Assembly: GCA_023427575.1 (NCBI GenBank)
Contig: JAEZAY010000252.1
Span: 1 to 9,059, forward strand
Length of the DNA: 9,059 nt
Source: Bacteroidota bacterium
GTDB lineage: Bacteria > Bacteroidota > Bacteroidia > Chitinophagales > Chitinophagaceae
Direction of reading: 5' to 3'
Under the pieces are notes generated by a model. The model was not told where the DNA came from, ran no database searches, and worked only from the letters and a program-made list of their open reading frames with translations. Shown in pieces: positions 1-6,246 of this stretch; the first letter of the stretch is position 1, and every line of letters begins with the position of its first letter. A program made the translations under genes and the position numbers.

Positions 1-515
1 GTTTGAAACTGGCGGTAAATGTGGGAGCCATGCTGATCGTTTTTACGGCGCTGATGTACCTGGCCAATTACCTGCTGGGAACCGTAGGTTACTGGCTCAA
101 TATCAACGATGAAATCGCAAGGCTTACAAGTGGACGCTATGAATCGCTTTCCCTGCAGATGCTGCTGGGGTACCTGTTTTCACCAATAGCCTGGCTGATC
201 GGAGTGAACAGCCATGAAATGGTGCAGGTGGGTCAGTTGCTGGGTGAAAAAACCATTCTGAATGAATTTGTCGCCTACGTATCATTCGGAGAAATGAAAA
301 ACACCGGCGTTATTAGCGATCCCAAATCTATTCTGATAACAACATATGCCCTTTGTGGTTTTGCCAATTTTGCATCCATCGGCATTCAGATCGGGGGAAT
401 TAGCCAGCTGGCACCCAACCAGCGCCGCAACCTCACTGAACTGGGCATAAAAGCACTGATCGGCGGCACCATTGCCTGTTTAATGTGTGGCTGTATTGCA
501 GGAGCGCTGATGTAA
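1..515 (+). CDS. Concentrative nucleoside transporter, NupC/CNT family, C-terminal part (5' end outside window)
   Basis: This is an inner-membrane symporter that brings nucleosides into the cell with a cation (H+ or Na+). Only the last ~170 residues are present. The reading frame is open to the window edge, so the TTG at position 3 is not the real start. Counting from that TTG, the segment carries the conserved CNT motif GxxLGxKxxxNEFVAY at residues 78-92 and the block ALCGFANFASIGIQIGG at 116-132. It ends in a hydrophobic helix rich in Gly and Ala. By comparison with structurally studied CNT proteins, E88 of NEF and F120, N122 and S125 of GFANFAS match nucleoside-binding positions, so the transport core looks intact. 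Cation preference cannot be told from this part. The mqnE start lies 41 bases downstream on the same strand, so co-transcription is possible. The family call is firm; the substrate range is inferred. Confidence 0.93.
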   Translation, partial: LKLAVNVGAMLIVFTALMYLANYLLGTVGYWLNINDEIARLTSGRYESLSLQMLLGYLFSPIAWLIGVNSHEMVQVGQLLGEKTILNEFVAYVSFGEMKNTGVISDPKSILITTYALCGFANFASIGIQIGGISQLAPNQRRNLTELGIKALIGGTIACLMCGCIAGALM

Positions 516-543
516 AACCAGATTTTAATACCCATTTATGGCG

Positions 544-551
544 TAAATTTG
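544..551 (+). promoter_or_regulatory. Candidate Bacteroidota -7 box (TAnnTTTG) just before mqnE
   Basis: TAAATTTG is an exact match to the TAnnTTTG -7 consensus of the Bacteroidota primary sigma factor. Only five bases separate it from the ATG at 557, so a transcript from it would have almost no leader. No good -33 TTG is seen at the usual distance; only a TTTT at 523-526 lies 17 bases upstream. With six fixed bases, chance matches are expected a few times per window, so this stays tentative. Confidence 0.3.
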
Positions 552-556
552 CGGCG

Positions 557-1681
557 ATGAATACTTCTATCGACGCGGTAATCCGGAATGAAAAAGAACA
601 GGCACTGCAATACATCGGTGAAAAAATTATCCAGGGCGAAAGAATCAGCTTTGAAGAAGGTGTGATCCTTTTTGAAAAAGGCAGCCTGGCCTTTTTGGGG
701 GCGCTGGCTAATTATGTAAGAGAAAGCCGGCATGGACATAAAACCTATTTTAACCGCAACTTTCATATCGAACCTACCAATGTTTGTGTGTTTTCATGTA
801 AGTTCTGTTCCTATTCCCGCCTGTATGCAAATCGGGAAGAAGGCTGGGAATTAAGTCCCGATCAAATGCTGGATATTGTAAAAAGTTACGATGGACAGCC
901 TGTAACGGAAGTTCATATTGTTGGAGGTGTTCACCCTAAACTGAACCTGGAATATTTCGCGGGCCTGCTGCGTTCTATAAAAGCACATCGCCCCTCACTG
1001 CATATCAAGGGATTTACGCCGGTAGAACTTGATTATATGTTCCGAAAGGCAAAGGTTTCTATAGATGAAGGTATGAAATACCTGCATGAAGCCGGGCTCG
1101 ATTCCCTGCCGGGTGGCGGGGCAGAAATCTTTCATCCCGAGATCAGAAAACAGATCTGTGATGATAAAGTGAATGCCGATGGATGGCTGGCCATTCATGA
1201 ATCGGCTCATAAACTGGGAATGCACAGCAATGCTACACTCCTTTATGGTCATATCGAATCCTATTTCCACCGGATCGACCATATGGATCGCCTTCGTCAG
1301 TTGCAGGACCGCACCGGCGGATTTAATACCTTTATTCCACTGAAGTTCAGGAATAAGAACAATGATATGAGCCATATTCCCGAATCTTCCATCATCGAAG
1401 ATCTGAGGATGTACGCCGTATCGCGTTTGTACATGGATAATTTCTCACACCTGAAAGCTTACTGGCCCATGCTTGGCCGTAATAACGCACAGTTAACTTT
1501 GTCGTTTGGTGTAAATGACCTGGATGGAACGATCGACGATTCCACCAGGATCTATTCCATGGCCGGGTCTGAAGAGCAATCTCCTTCCATGTCTTCCTCC
1601 GATCTGATCCACCTGATTGAACAGGCCGGAAGAGTGGCGGTGGAAAGAGATACTTTGTACAATGAACTGGTTACCGGATAA
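557..1681 (+). CDS. mqnE: Aminofutalosine synthase MqnE (radical SAM)
   Basis: MqnE joins 3-[(1-carboxyvinyl)oxy]benzoate to the adenosyl group of S-adenosylmethionine to make aminofutalosine, an early step of the futalosine route to menaquinone in the cytoplasm. The 374-residue protein has the radical-SAM cluster motif CxxxCxxC at C77, C81 and C84, within HIEPTNVCVFSCKFC. It also has a glycine-rich VGGVHP loop (122-127), the MqnE-type LPGGGAEIF (184-192; the related cyclase MqnC has a different version), HSNATLLYGHIES (223-235), and FGVNDLDGT near the end. The length is normal for the family. The frame stays open back to an ATG at 485, inside the transporter gene. I chose the ATG at 557 because the extra 24 residues look unlike a family N-terminus and would give a 31-base overlap. 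The MqnE call over MqnC rests on motif recall and is strong. Confidence 0.93.
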   Translation: MNTSIDAVIRNEKEQALQYIGEKIIQGERISFEEGVILFEKGSLAFLGALANYVRESRHGHKTYFNRNFHIEPTNVCVFSCKFCSYSRLYANREEGWELSPDQMLDIVKSYDGQPVTEVHIVGGVHPKLNLEYFAGLLRSIKAHRPSLHIKGFTPVELDYMFRKAKVSIDEGMKYLHEAGLDSLPGGGAEIFHPEIRKQICDDKVNADGWLAIHESAHKLGMHSNATLLYGHIESYFHRIDHMDRLRQLQDRTGGFNTFIPLKFRNKNNDMSHIPESSIIEDLRMYAVSRLYMDNFSHLKAYWPMLGRNNAQLTLSFGVNDLDGTIDDSTRIYSMAGSEEQSPSMSSSDLIHLIEQAGRVAVERDTLYNELVTG

Positions 1682-1764
1682 TTGACAAGCTGATCTGACA
1701 AACTTTATTCCCGGACTTTGCAGTTATGACAGTCATCAATAACCGCAATTAAAAACTACAAGTC

Positions 1765-2082
1765 TTGCTTACTGAAAACGAACAATTTTTTGTCGACTCA
1801 TGGGAAAAAATCCGGGATCATGAAAAAAAACTTTCCACCCGGATTCTTAGCGGAATCCCGCTGGGGCTTTTATTTTCCATGCCGGTGATGATCGTTTTGT
1901 TTACCGGCAGGTTCTGGTACAAAAGGGCCGATATGATTTTGTATACTAAAACCAGCCCCTGGGTATTGATTATTTCCATATTTATCATTACCGTTTTATT
2001 TGCTGCTTTTTACCGATATCATAAATGGGAAATGAAAGAGCAGCAATACCAGGAACTTCTGAGAAAAAAAAATAAAAATTAA
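1765..2082 (+). CDS. Small two-helix membrane protein of unknown function
   Basis: The 105-residue product has a charged N-terminal region (1-27), a first hydrophobic helix at about 28-47, a short basic loop with W51, K53 and R54, a second helix at about 65-83, and a charged, probably helical tail rich in Lys, Glu and Gln. Positive charge on both tails suggests both ends face the cytoplasm, but the loop is basic too, so topology is uncertain. The start is TTG: a TAA lies in frame at 1750-1752, and the next Met (residue 39) falls inside the first helix. The pattern resembles small conserved hypothetical proteins I recall from Chitinophagaceae, but no function is known to me. It lies 83 bases after mqnE and 80 before the FKBP gene, on the same strand. 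Length, clean domain layout and spacing support a real gene. Confidence 0.72.
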   Translation: MLTENEQFFVDSWEKIRDHEKKLSTRILSGIPLGLLFSMPVMIVLFTGRFWYKRADMILYTKTSPWVLIISIFIITVLFAAFYRYHKWEMKEQQYQELLRKKNKN

Positions 2083-2088
2083 AGCTCC

Positions 2089-2113
2089 GATCGCTGAAAC
2101 TGATGCAGCGATC
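2089..2113 (+). repeat. Perfect 8-bp inverted repeat between two genes
   Basis: GATCGCTG (2089-2096) is followed after nine bases by its exact reverse complement CAGCGATC (2106-2113). The hairpin starts seven bases after the stop of the small membrane protein gene. No T-run follows, so it does not look like a standard intrinsic terminator. It could be an mRNA 3'-end stabiliser or processing site, or chance. Confidence 0.45.
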
Positions 2114-2162
2114 CAAATATTCAGCTTGTCTTACAATTTGTTCATTATATAAAAACCTCTGG

Positions 2163-2657
2163 ATGAAATTTTTCCTGATTTTATTTTCTTTTGCTGTTTT
2201 AAGTACCGGATGTCTGAAAAAAGATACCGGCTGTCCGTACACAGTGCGTAATATCACGGTTCCTGCTGCGGAAATCACCTTAGTAGAGAATTACCTGAAT
2301 GCCGCCGGAATCACCAATGCCACCAAACATTCCTCCGGAATGTATTATGTGATCGAAAATGCGGGCACCGGAACAAATGTTGCCAATCAGTGTTCGCAAG
2401 TGGCCATTAATTACAAAGGCCAGTTAACCAACGGACAGGTTTTTGATGAAGGAAACAACCGGATTTTTACATTGGGAACCCTGATTGAAGGCTGGAAGAT
2501 CGCTTTACCATTGATTAAAGATGGGGGCAAAATTAAATTATTCATTCCACCATCGCTGGGTTATGGCGCTCAGGATGTAAGAGATCAGGCTGGAAATATT
2601 GTAATTCCCGGAAATTCTGTTCTTGTATTCGACATATCCTTAATAAGTACTAACTAA
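2163..2657 (+). CDS. FKBP-type peptidyl-prolyl cis-trans isomerase, lipoprotein
   Basis: This enzyme speeds cis-trans isomerisation at proline bonds and probably helps proteins fold in the periplasm or at the outer membrane. The 164-residue product starts with a short signal peptide ending in LSTGC, with C17 the likely lipidated residue (Ser rather than Leu at -3, a looser lipobox). A linker of about 60 residues follows, then one FKBP domain at about 78-161. Expected active-site residues are visible: Y84 in NYKG, F94-D95 in VFDE, the LIEGW segment ending at W111, Y124 in LGYG, and F156 in VLVFD. The frame opens at an ATG at 2103, but the ATG at 2163 puts the signal peptide at the N-terminus and is preferred. 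C24 and C77 might form a disulfide after export. An intrinsic terminator follows closely. Substrates are unknown. Confidence 0.9.
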   Translation: MKFFLILFSFAVLSTGCLKKDTGCPYTVRNITVPAAEITLVENYLNAAGITNATKHSSGMYYVIENAGTGTNVANQCSQVAINYKGQLTNGQVFDEGNNRIFTLGTLIEGWKIALPLIKDGGKIKLFIPPSLGYGAQDVRDQAGNIVIPGNSVLVFDISLISTN

Positions 2658-2682
2658 GACTAACTGCTCCTTATTAAGAACA

Positions 2683-2707
2683 AGAGCCCGCTTCTGCGGG
2701 CTTTTTT
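2683..2707 (+). terminator. Rho-independent terminator after the FKBP gene
   Basis: The stem AGCCCGC (2685-2691), loop TTCT and stem GCGGGCT (2696-2702) run directly into a T-run (2702-2707). The stem is GC-rich and perfectly paired. It lies 27 bases after the FKBP stop codon and ends the first plus-strand block. Confidence 0.92.
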
Positions 2708-2869
2708 AGTGTTTGCTTAAAATAAATGAAGCGAACCATCTCAGCCGGGCCTTTTTTTGAAAATCCGGATCGTATAAACTGAAAAAAAACGCATTCCTTT
2801 TATTGCGGATTAGGGACAATTTCAATTCGGTTCCGGTAAAGCAAATCAAAATCATCGGCTGCTTTATTG

Positions 2870-2877
2870 TAGCTTTG
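2870..2877 (+). promoter_or_regulatory. Candidate Bacteroidota -7 box (TAnnTTTG) upstream of sdaA
   Basis: TAGCTTTG matches TAnnTTTG exactly and lies ten bases before the TTG start at 2888. Transcription would begin only a few bases before the start codon. A terminator upstream at 2683-2707 means sdaA needs its own promoter, which adds weight. No clear -33 TTG is seen at about 19 bases upstream. The remaining bases 2708-2869 are AT-rich and show no gene or strong hairpin. Confidence 0.45.
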
Positions 2878-2887
2878 AAACAAAAAG

Positions 2888-4315
2888 TTGCCGCACGAAC
2901 CTATTTCCGTTTTTGATATGTTTAAATTTGGAATCGGACCTTCCAGTTCGCATACGCTTGGTCCCTGGCGCGCGGCGGAGCGTTTTATTGAAGGCGTTAT
3001 TCAGGCGGAAGGACTAAACTCCATCCGCTCTTTGAAGGTTATGCTCTATGGCTCGCTGGCTAAAACCGGGAAAGGCCATGGTACAGATATAGCCGTAATG
3101 CTTGGCTTATGCGGAAAAGATCCGGTTCATTTCGATGTAACACAAATAGATCCTACCATTGCGGCTATCCATACAGGTAAGAAACTCCGAATTCATGAAG
3201 CTCATGAAATTCATTTTGATCCGGATACCGATCTTCAATTCCTGTTTTCGGAATCGCTGCCCTTTCATCCGAATGCGCTCAGTTTTCTGGTCGGCTTTTC
3301 TAATGGAGATCAGCGTGCAGAAACCTTCTATTCTATTGGCGGGGGATTTGTTGTGAAAGAAGGCGAAAATGCTGTTTTTTCCCGGGATGTACAATTGCCC
3401 TTTCCCATTGATCATGCCGATGACCTATTGCACTGGTGCCGGAAAACAGGGCTTAGCATCAGCGAGGTGGTTATGGAAAATGAACTGGCCTGGCGTTCCG
3501 AAACGGAAACAAAAGCCGGTTTACTGAACATTTGGAATGTAATGCGGAACTGCATTTATACCGGGTGCCATACCAATGGAATGCTTCCTGGCGGATTGAA
3601 TGTTAAACGCCGGGCTTCCGATTTGAATCAAAAACTGATTAAAGCGCAAAGCTACCACGGCTATGATGAATGGATAGAAGCAATCCGCCGCGGAGGCGAT
3701 CAGTTTAAATACATACTCGACTGGGTTAGCTGTTTTGCTCTTGCGGTAAATGAAGAAAATGCTTCTTTCGGCAGGGTTGTAACCGCGCCTACGAATGGGG
3801 CTGCCGGTGTTATTCCCGCTGTATTACAATACATGATCGTATTTGGCGATGGCGATCGGGAAGATAAGATCATCCAGTTTCTATTGACGGCCGCGGAGAT
3901 CGGAAGTATTTTTAAAAAAGGGGCCACCATTTCAGCAGCCATGGGTGGTTGCCAGGCAGAAATTGGCGTGTCTTCGGCAATGGCGGCAGCCGGGCTTACG
4001 GAAGCGATGGGTGGTTCACAACGTCAGGTATTGATGTCGGCTGAAATTGCCATGGAACATCATCTTGGACTGACCTGCGATCCGATTGGAGGCCTGGTTC
4101 AGATCCCCTGCATCGAGCGCAATACCATGGGTGCCATTAAGGCAATCACCGCCTCGCAGCTGGCCATGCAAAGTACTCCCGATTATGCCAAGGTTTCTCT
4201 TGATACCGTAATAAAAACCATGTGGGAAACAGCTAAAGATATGAGCTTTAAATACAAGGAAACTGCTGAAGGCGGACTGGCTGTTCATATTCCGCTAAGT
4301 TTAAGCGAATGCTGA
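2888..4315 (+). CDS. sdaA: L-serine ammonia-lyase (L-serine dehydratase), iron-sulfur dependent, single chain
   Basis: The enzyme converts L-serine to pyruvate and ammonia in the cytoplasm, using a [4Fe-4S] cluster instead of pyridoxal phosphate. The 475-residue chain holds both parts that some bacteria split into two subunits. The N-terminal domain has SVFDMF and GPSSSHT (18-23 region); the C-terminal catalytic domain has [14 protein letters not shown] (about 295-308), [13 protein letters not shown] and [13 protein letters not shown]355, C397 and C408 match the three cluster cysteines of this family. The last residue, C475, matches the C-terminal cysteine that serves as fourth ligand in the Legionella enzyme. 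The start is TTG, because an in-frame TGA lies at 2876-2878 and the first internal Met (residue 11) falls after the conserved ISVFD. The gene is flanked by non-coding DNA and appears to be its own unit. Confidence 0.95.
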   Translation: MPHEPISVFDMFKFGIGPSSSHTLGPWRAAERFIEGVIQAEGLNSIRSLKVMLYGSLAKTGKGHGTDIAVMLGLCGKDPVHFDVTQIDPTIAAIHTGKKLRIHEAHEIHFDPDTDLQFLFSESLPFHPNALSFLVGFSNGDQRAETFYSIGGGFVVKEGENAVFSRDVQLPFPIDHADDLLHWCRKTGLSISEVVMENELAWRSETETKAGLLNIWNVMRNCIYTGCHTNGMLPGGLNVKRRASDLNQKLIKAQSYHGYDEWIEAIRRGGDQFKYILDWVSCFALAVNEENASFGRVVTAPTNGAAGVIPAVLQYMIVFGDGDREDKIIQFLLTAAEIGSIFKKGATISAAMGGCQAEIGVSSAMAAAGLTEAMGGSQRQVLMSAEIAMEHHLGLTCDPIGGLVQIPCIERNTMGAIKAITASQLAMQSTPDYAKVSLDTVIKTMWETAKDMSFKYKETAEGGLAVHIPLSLSEC

Positions 4316-4467
4316 CCATTCTGAATTCTTGTTCCGTTTATCAATATAATAATGGCGTTTTTTTTTTATCATGGCAATTGTTATCGGTTTCGCTGTTTAA
4401 ATTGCAGTACCTGGGCTTCATTCTTCTTTGCGGTTTTATTTTTAACTTGTGCAGAAATCCTATATAA

Positions 4468-5397
4468 TTGAAACTTTCCTCCCTGTTCGCGAAATATCTT
4501 TACCAGTACAAAGAGCTTAATTTACCGGGTATCGGCGTTTTTAATCTCGACCCCTCTGTAACAGTACCGGACCCATCCGACAGATATTTCAATGATTTCG
4601 TTCAGCAAATTCGGTTTACCCAGAAGCCCGTGTTGCGGGCCGATCCGGAATTCATCGATTTTATCCGCGAGCAAACCGGTAAGATCAGGCCGCTGGCCGA
4701 ATCGGACCTGGAGTCATTTATTTCAGACGGAAAAATTCTGCTTAATATCGGAAAACCCTTTTATTTTGAAGGAATCGGCAGTTTGCAAAAGAACCGCGCC
4801 GGCTTCTATGAATTTACTCCGGGCCTTCCCCTGATTGATAAACTGGAATCTTCCGGTCCGGACCGGTTTCAGCAGGTTGCTGAGGTCGACCGGCGCATTA
4901 CCCGCGATGATTATACGCAGGGAAGCGGCAATTCCCAGAACGGGCTCCGGAAATTTCTGATTTTTGCGGCTATCATAATCGGACTGGTTGCCGTTGTGTG
5001 GGGCGGTTATATTATCTATAATAAAAACAACAATGCCGATCCTGAACAGGTGCTGATTCAGGATAATGAAAACAAAAGCGAGCAAACTGTTCAGCCACCT
5101 CCTCCCGCTGCTAATACCGATACCAGTTCATTGCTGCGAAGTTCAACTCCTGCCCCATCGACCCCCACGGTTTCGGGAAATTCAAATTTTATAATTGAAA
5201 GAACCGGCAGTAAAGCGCGTGCGCTTAAACGTTATAACCAGTTAAAATCTTATTTGCTTGATATCAAAATGACTTCCAACCCCGATTCAACTTTTTTTAA
5301 ATTGTATTTTACCATTCCCGCTGTGCCTTCCGACACTACCCGGATCAAGGATTCTTTGAAGCGGATGTACAATACCAGAGAGATCATTATTGAATAA
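4468..5397 (+). CDS. HU-CCDC81-like and SPOR-like domain membrane protein
   Basis: This 309-residue protein has a layout found in Bacteroidota. The N-terminal region (1-about 125) looks like paired bacterial HU-CCDC81 domains of the HU/IHF superfamily, with the family-like LPGIGVF (19-25) and FEGIGSLQ (100-107). A single membrane helix follows at about 161-184. Next is a low-complexity stretch rich in Pro, Ser and Thr (about 205-238), then a C-terminal region (about 240-309) whose beta-alpha-beta-beta-alpha-beta pattern fits a divergent SPOR domain, a fold that binds septal peptidoglycan. The basic residues R161 and K162 before the helix suggest the HU part is cytoplasmic and the SPOR part periplasmic. 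A role in tying chromosome to envelope or division site is inference. The start is TTG: TAA lies in frame at 4465-4467, and the first internal Met is at residue 268. Domain calls are by eye. Confidence 0.85.
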   Translation: MKLSSLFAKYLYQYKELNLPGIGVFNLDPSVTVPDPSDRYFNDFVQQIRFTQKPVLRADPEFIDFIREQTGKIRPLAESDLESFISDGKILLNIGKPFYFEGIGSLQKNRAGFYEFTPGLPLIDKLESSGPDRFQQVAEVDRRITRDDYTQGSGNSQNGLRKFLIFAAIIIGLVAVVWGGYIIYNKNNNADPEQVLIQDNENKSEQTVQPPPPAANTDTSSLLRSSTPAPSTPTVSGNSNFIIERTGSKARALKRYNQLKSYLLDIKMTSNPDSTFFKLYFTIPAVPSDTTRIKDSLKRMYNTREIIIE

Positions 5398-5479
5398 AAA
5401 TCAAAAAGATTTTTTATAATACACCCGTAATTTTATACAGTACTTTAAAAATAATTCCCTCATTAATAAAATACAGATT

Positions 5480-6079
5480 GTGAAATTTCTATATCTTTTT
5501 TTGTTTGCTATTACCACCCTGACAGTATCGGCCCAGAAGAAAAAATCATTGTTTAACGGGAAAGATCTTTCCGGATGGACAGCCCATGGTACCGAGAAAT
5601 GGTATGTAGAGAATGGTGAATTGATTTGTGAAAGTGGTCCGGATAAGGAATATGGTTATTTATCAACCGATAAAAAGTATAAAAACTTTACTCTTACCTT
5701 AAAGTTTAAACAGGAAGCGAATGGAAACAGCGGCGTATTTATCCGTTCGGGAATTGAAGGAACAAAAATCAGCGGCTGGCAGGTAGAAGTAGCGCCACCG
5801 AATCATAACACCGGCGGCATTTACGAATCGTATGGAAGAGGCTGGTTGGTGAAGCCAAAACCCGAAGATGAAAAACATCTGAAAATGGGCGAATGGAATA
5901 CTTTGAAAATTACGGCCCGCGGCGATCGGGTAATCACCTGGTTGAACGGGCATCAAATGGTGGATTTTACCGATGAAAAAATTGGAAAGGGAGAGGGATT
6001 TATCGCGCTGCAAATTCATGATGGCGGCGGCATTAAAGTGAGATGGAAAGATCTGCAGATTACCGAACACAAGAATTAA
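5480..6079 (+). CDS. Secreted DUF1080 / 3-keto-disaccharide hydrolase family protein
   Basis: The 199-residue product has a signal peptide (about 1-18, cleavage after VSA before Q19), then a single DUF1080 domain, a concanavalin-like beta sandwich. Family motifs seen are SLFNGKDLSGW (23-33), NSGVFIRSG (83-91), GWQVEV (99-104), GGIYESYGRGWL (112-123), EWNTLKITARGDR (138-150) and the terminal IHDGGGIKVRWKDLQI. Some members hydrolyse 3-keto-glycosides made by sugar oxidoreductases; no such partner gene lies nearby, so the substrate is unknown. The start is GTG: the frame is open back to a TAA at 5417-5419 but has no ATG, and GTG places the signal peptide at the N-terminus. It follows the HU/SPOR gene by 82 AT-rich bases and ends before a shared terminator. 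No lipobox is present, so it is probably soluble in the periplasm or exported. Confidence 0.9.
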   Translation: MKFLYLFLFAITTLTVSAQKKKSLFNGKDLSGWTAHGTEKWYVENGELICESGPDKEYGYLSTDKKYKNFTLTLKFKQEANGNSGVFIRSGIEGTKISGWQVEVAPPNHNTGGIYESYGRGWLVKPKPEDEKHLKMGEWNTLKITARGDRVITWLNGHQMVDFTDEKIGKGEGFIALQIHDGGGIKVRWKDLQITEHKN

Positions 6080-6160
6080 TAGACCGGCAAAAAAATATGC
6101 CCGATAAACCCAGCTGGCAGTTGACCGCCAGATCTTCGGGATCCTGATCATTTTATTATA

Positions 6161-6198
6161 AAAAAAAGAACGGCGAAATTTCGTCGTTCTTTTTTTTT
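6161..6198. terminator. Bidirectional intrinsic terminator between the DUF1080 gene and lon
   Basis: GAACGGCGA (6168-6176) pairs with TCGTCGTTC (6181-6189), with one G-T pair at 6173/6184. A-runs before it (from 6161) and T-runs after it (to 6198) extend the stem and give a U-tract on either strand. It lies about 80 bases after the DUF1080 stop on the plus strand and about 50 bases after the lon stop on the minus strand, so it can end both converging transcripts. Confidence 0.88.
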
Positions 6199-6246
6199 CT
6201 AAGAAGTATTCATTCTGTTTTATACCCGCCCATCGGTAATCGGATC

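Noticed and set aside
485..556. Longer mqnE start at an ATG inside the transporter gene
   Set aside because: It would add 24 residues unlike MqnE N-termini and overlap the transporter by 31 bases. The ATG at 557 fits the family length.
995..1375. A 126-codon minus-strand frame inside mqnE
   Set aside because: It lies wholly within a well-supported gene on the other strand and has no recognisable domain, so it is a shadow frame.
1726..1736. Short palindrome ATGAC-A-GTCAT between mqnE and the small membrane protein gene
   Set aside because: Five-base arms arise often by chance, and nothing else supports an operator.
2103..2162. Longer start for the FKBP lipoprotein
   Set aside because: It would put 20 polar residues before the signal peptide and overlap the intergenic hairpin. 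The ATG at 2163 gives a proper lipoprotein N-terminus.
4358..4367. Run of ten T after sdaA as a possible terminator
   Set aside because: No stable hairpin lies directly upstream, so it does not qualify. How sdaA transcription ends is not visible.
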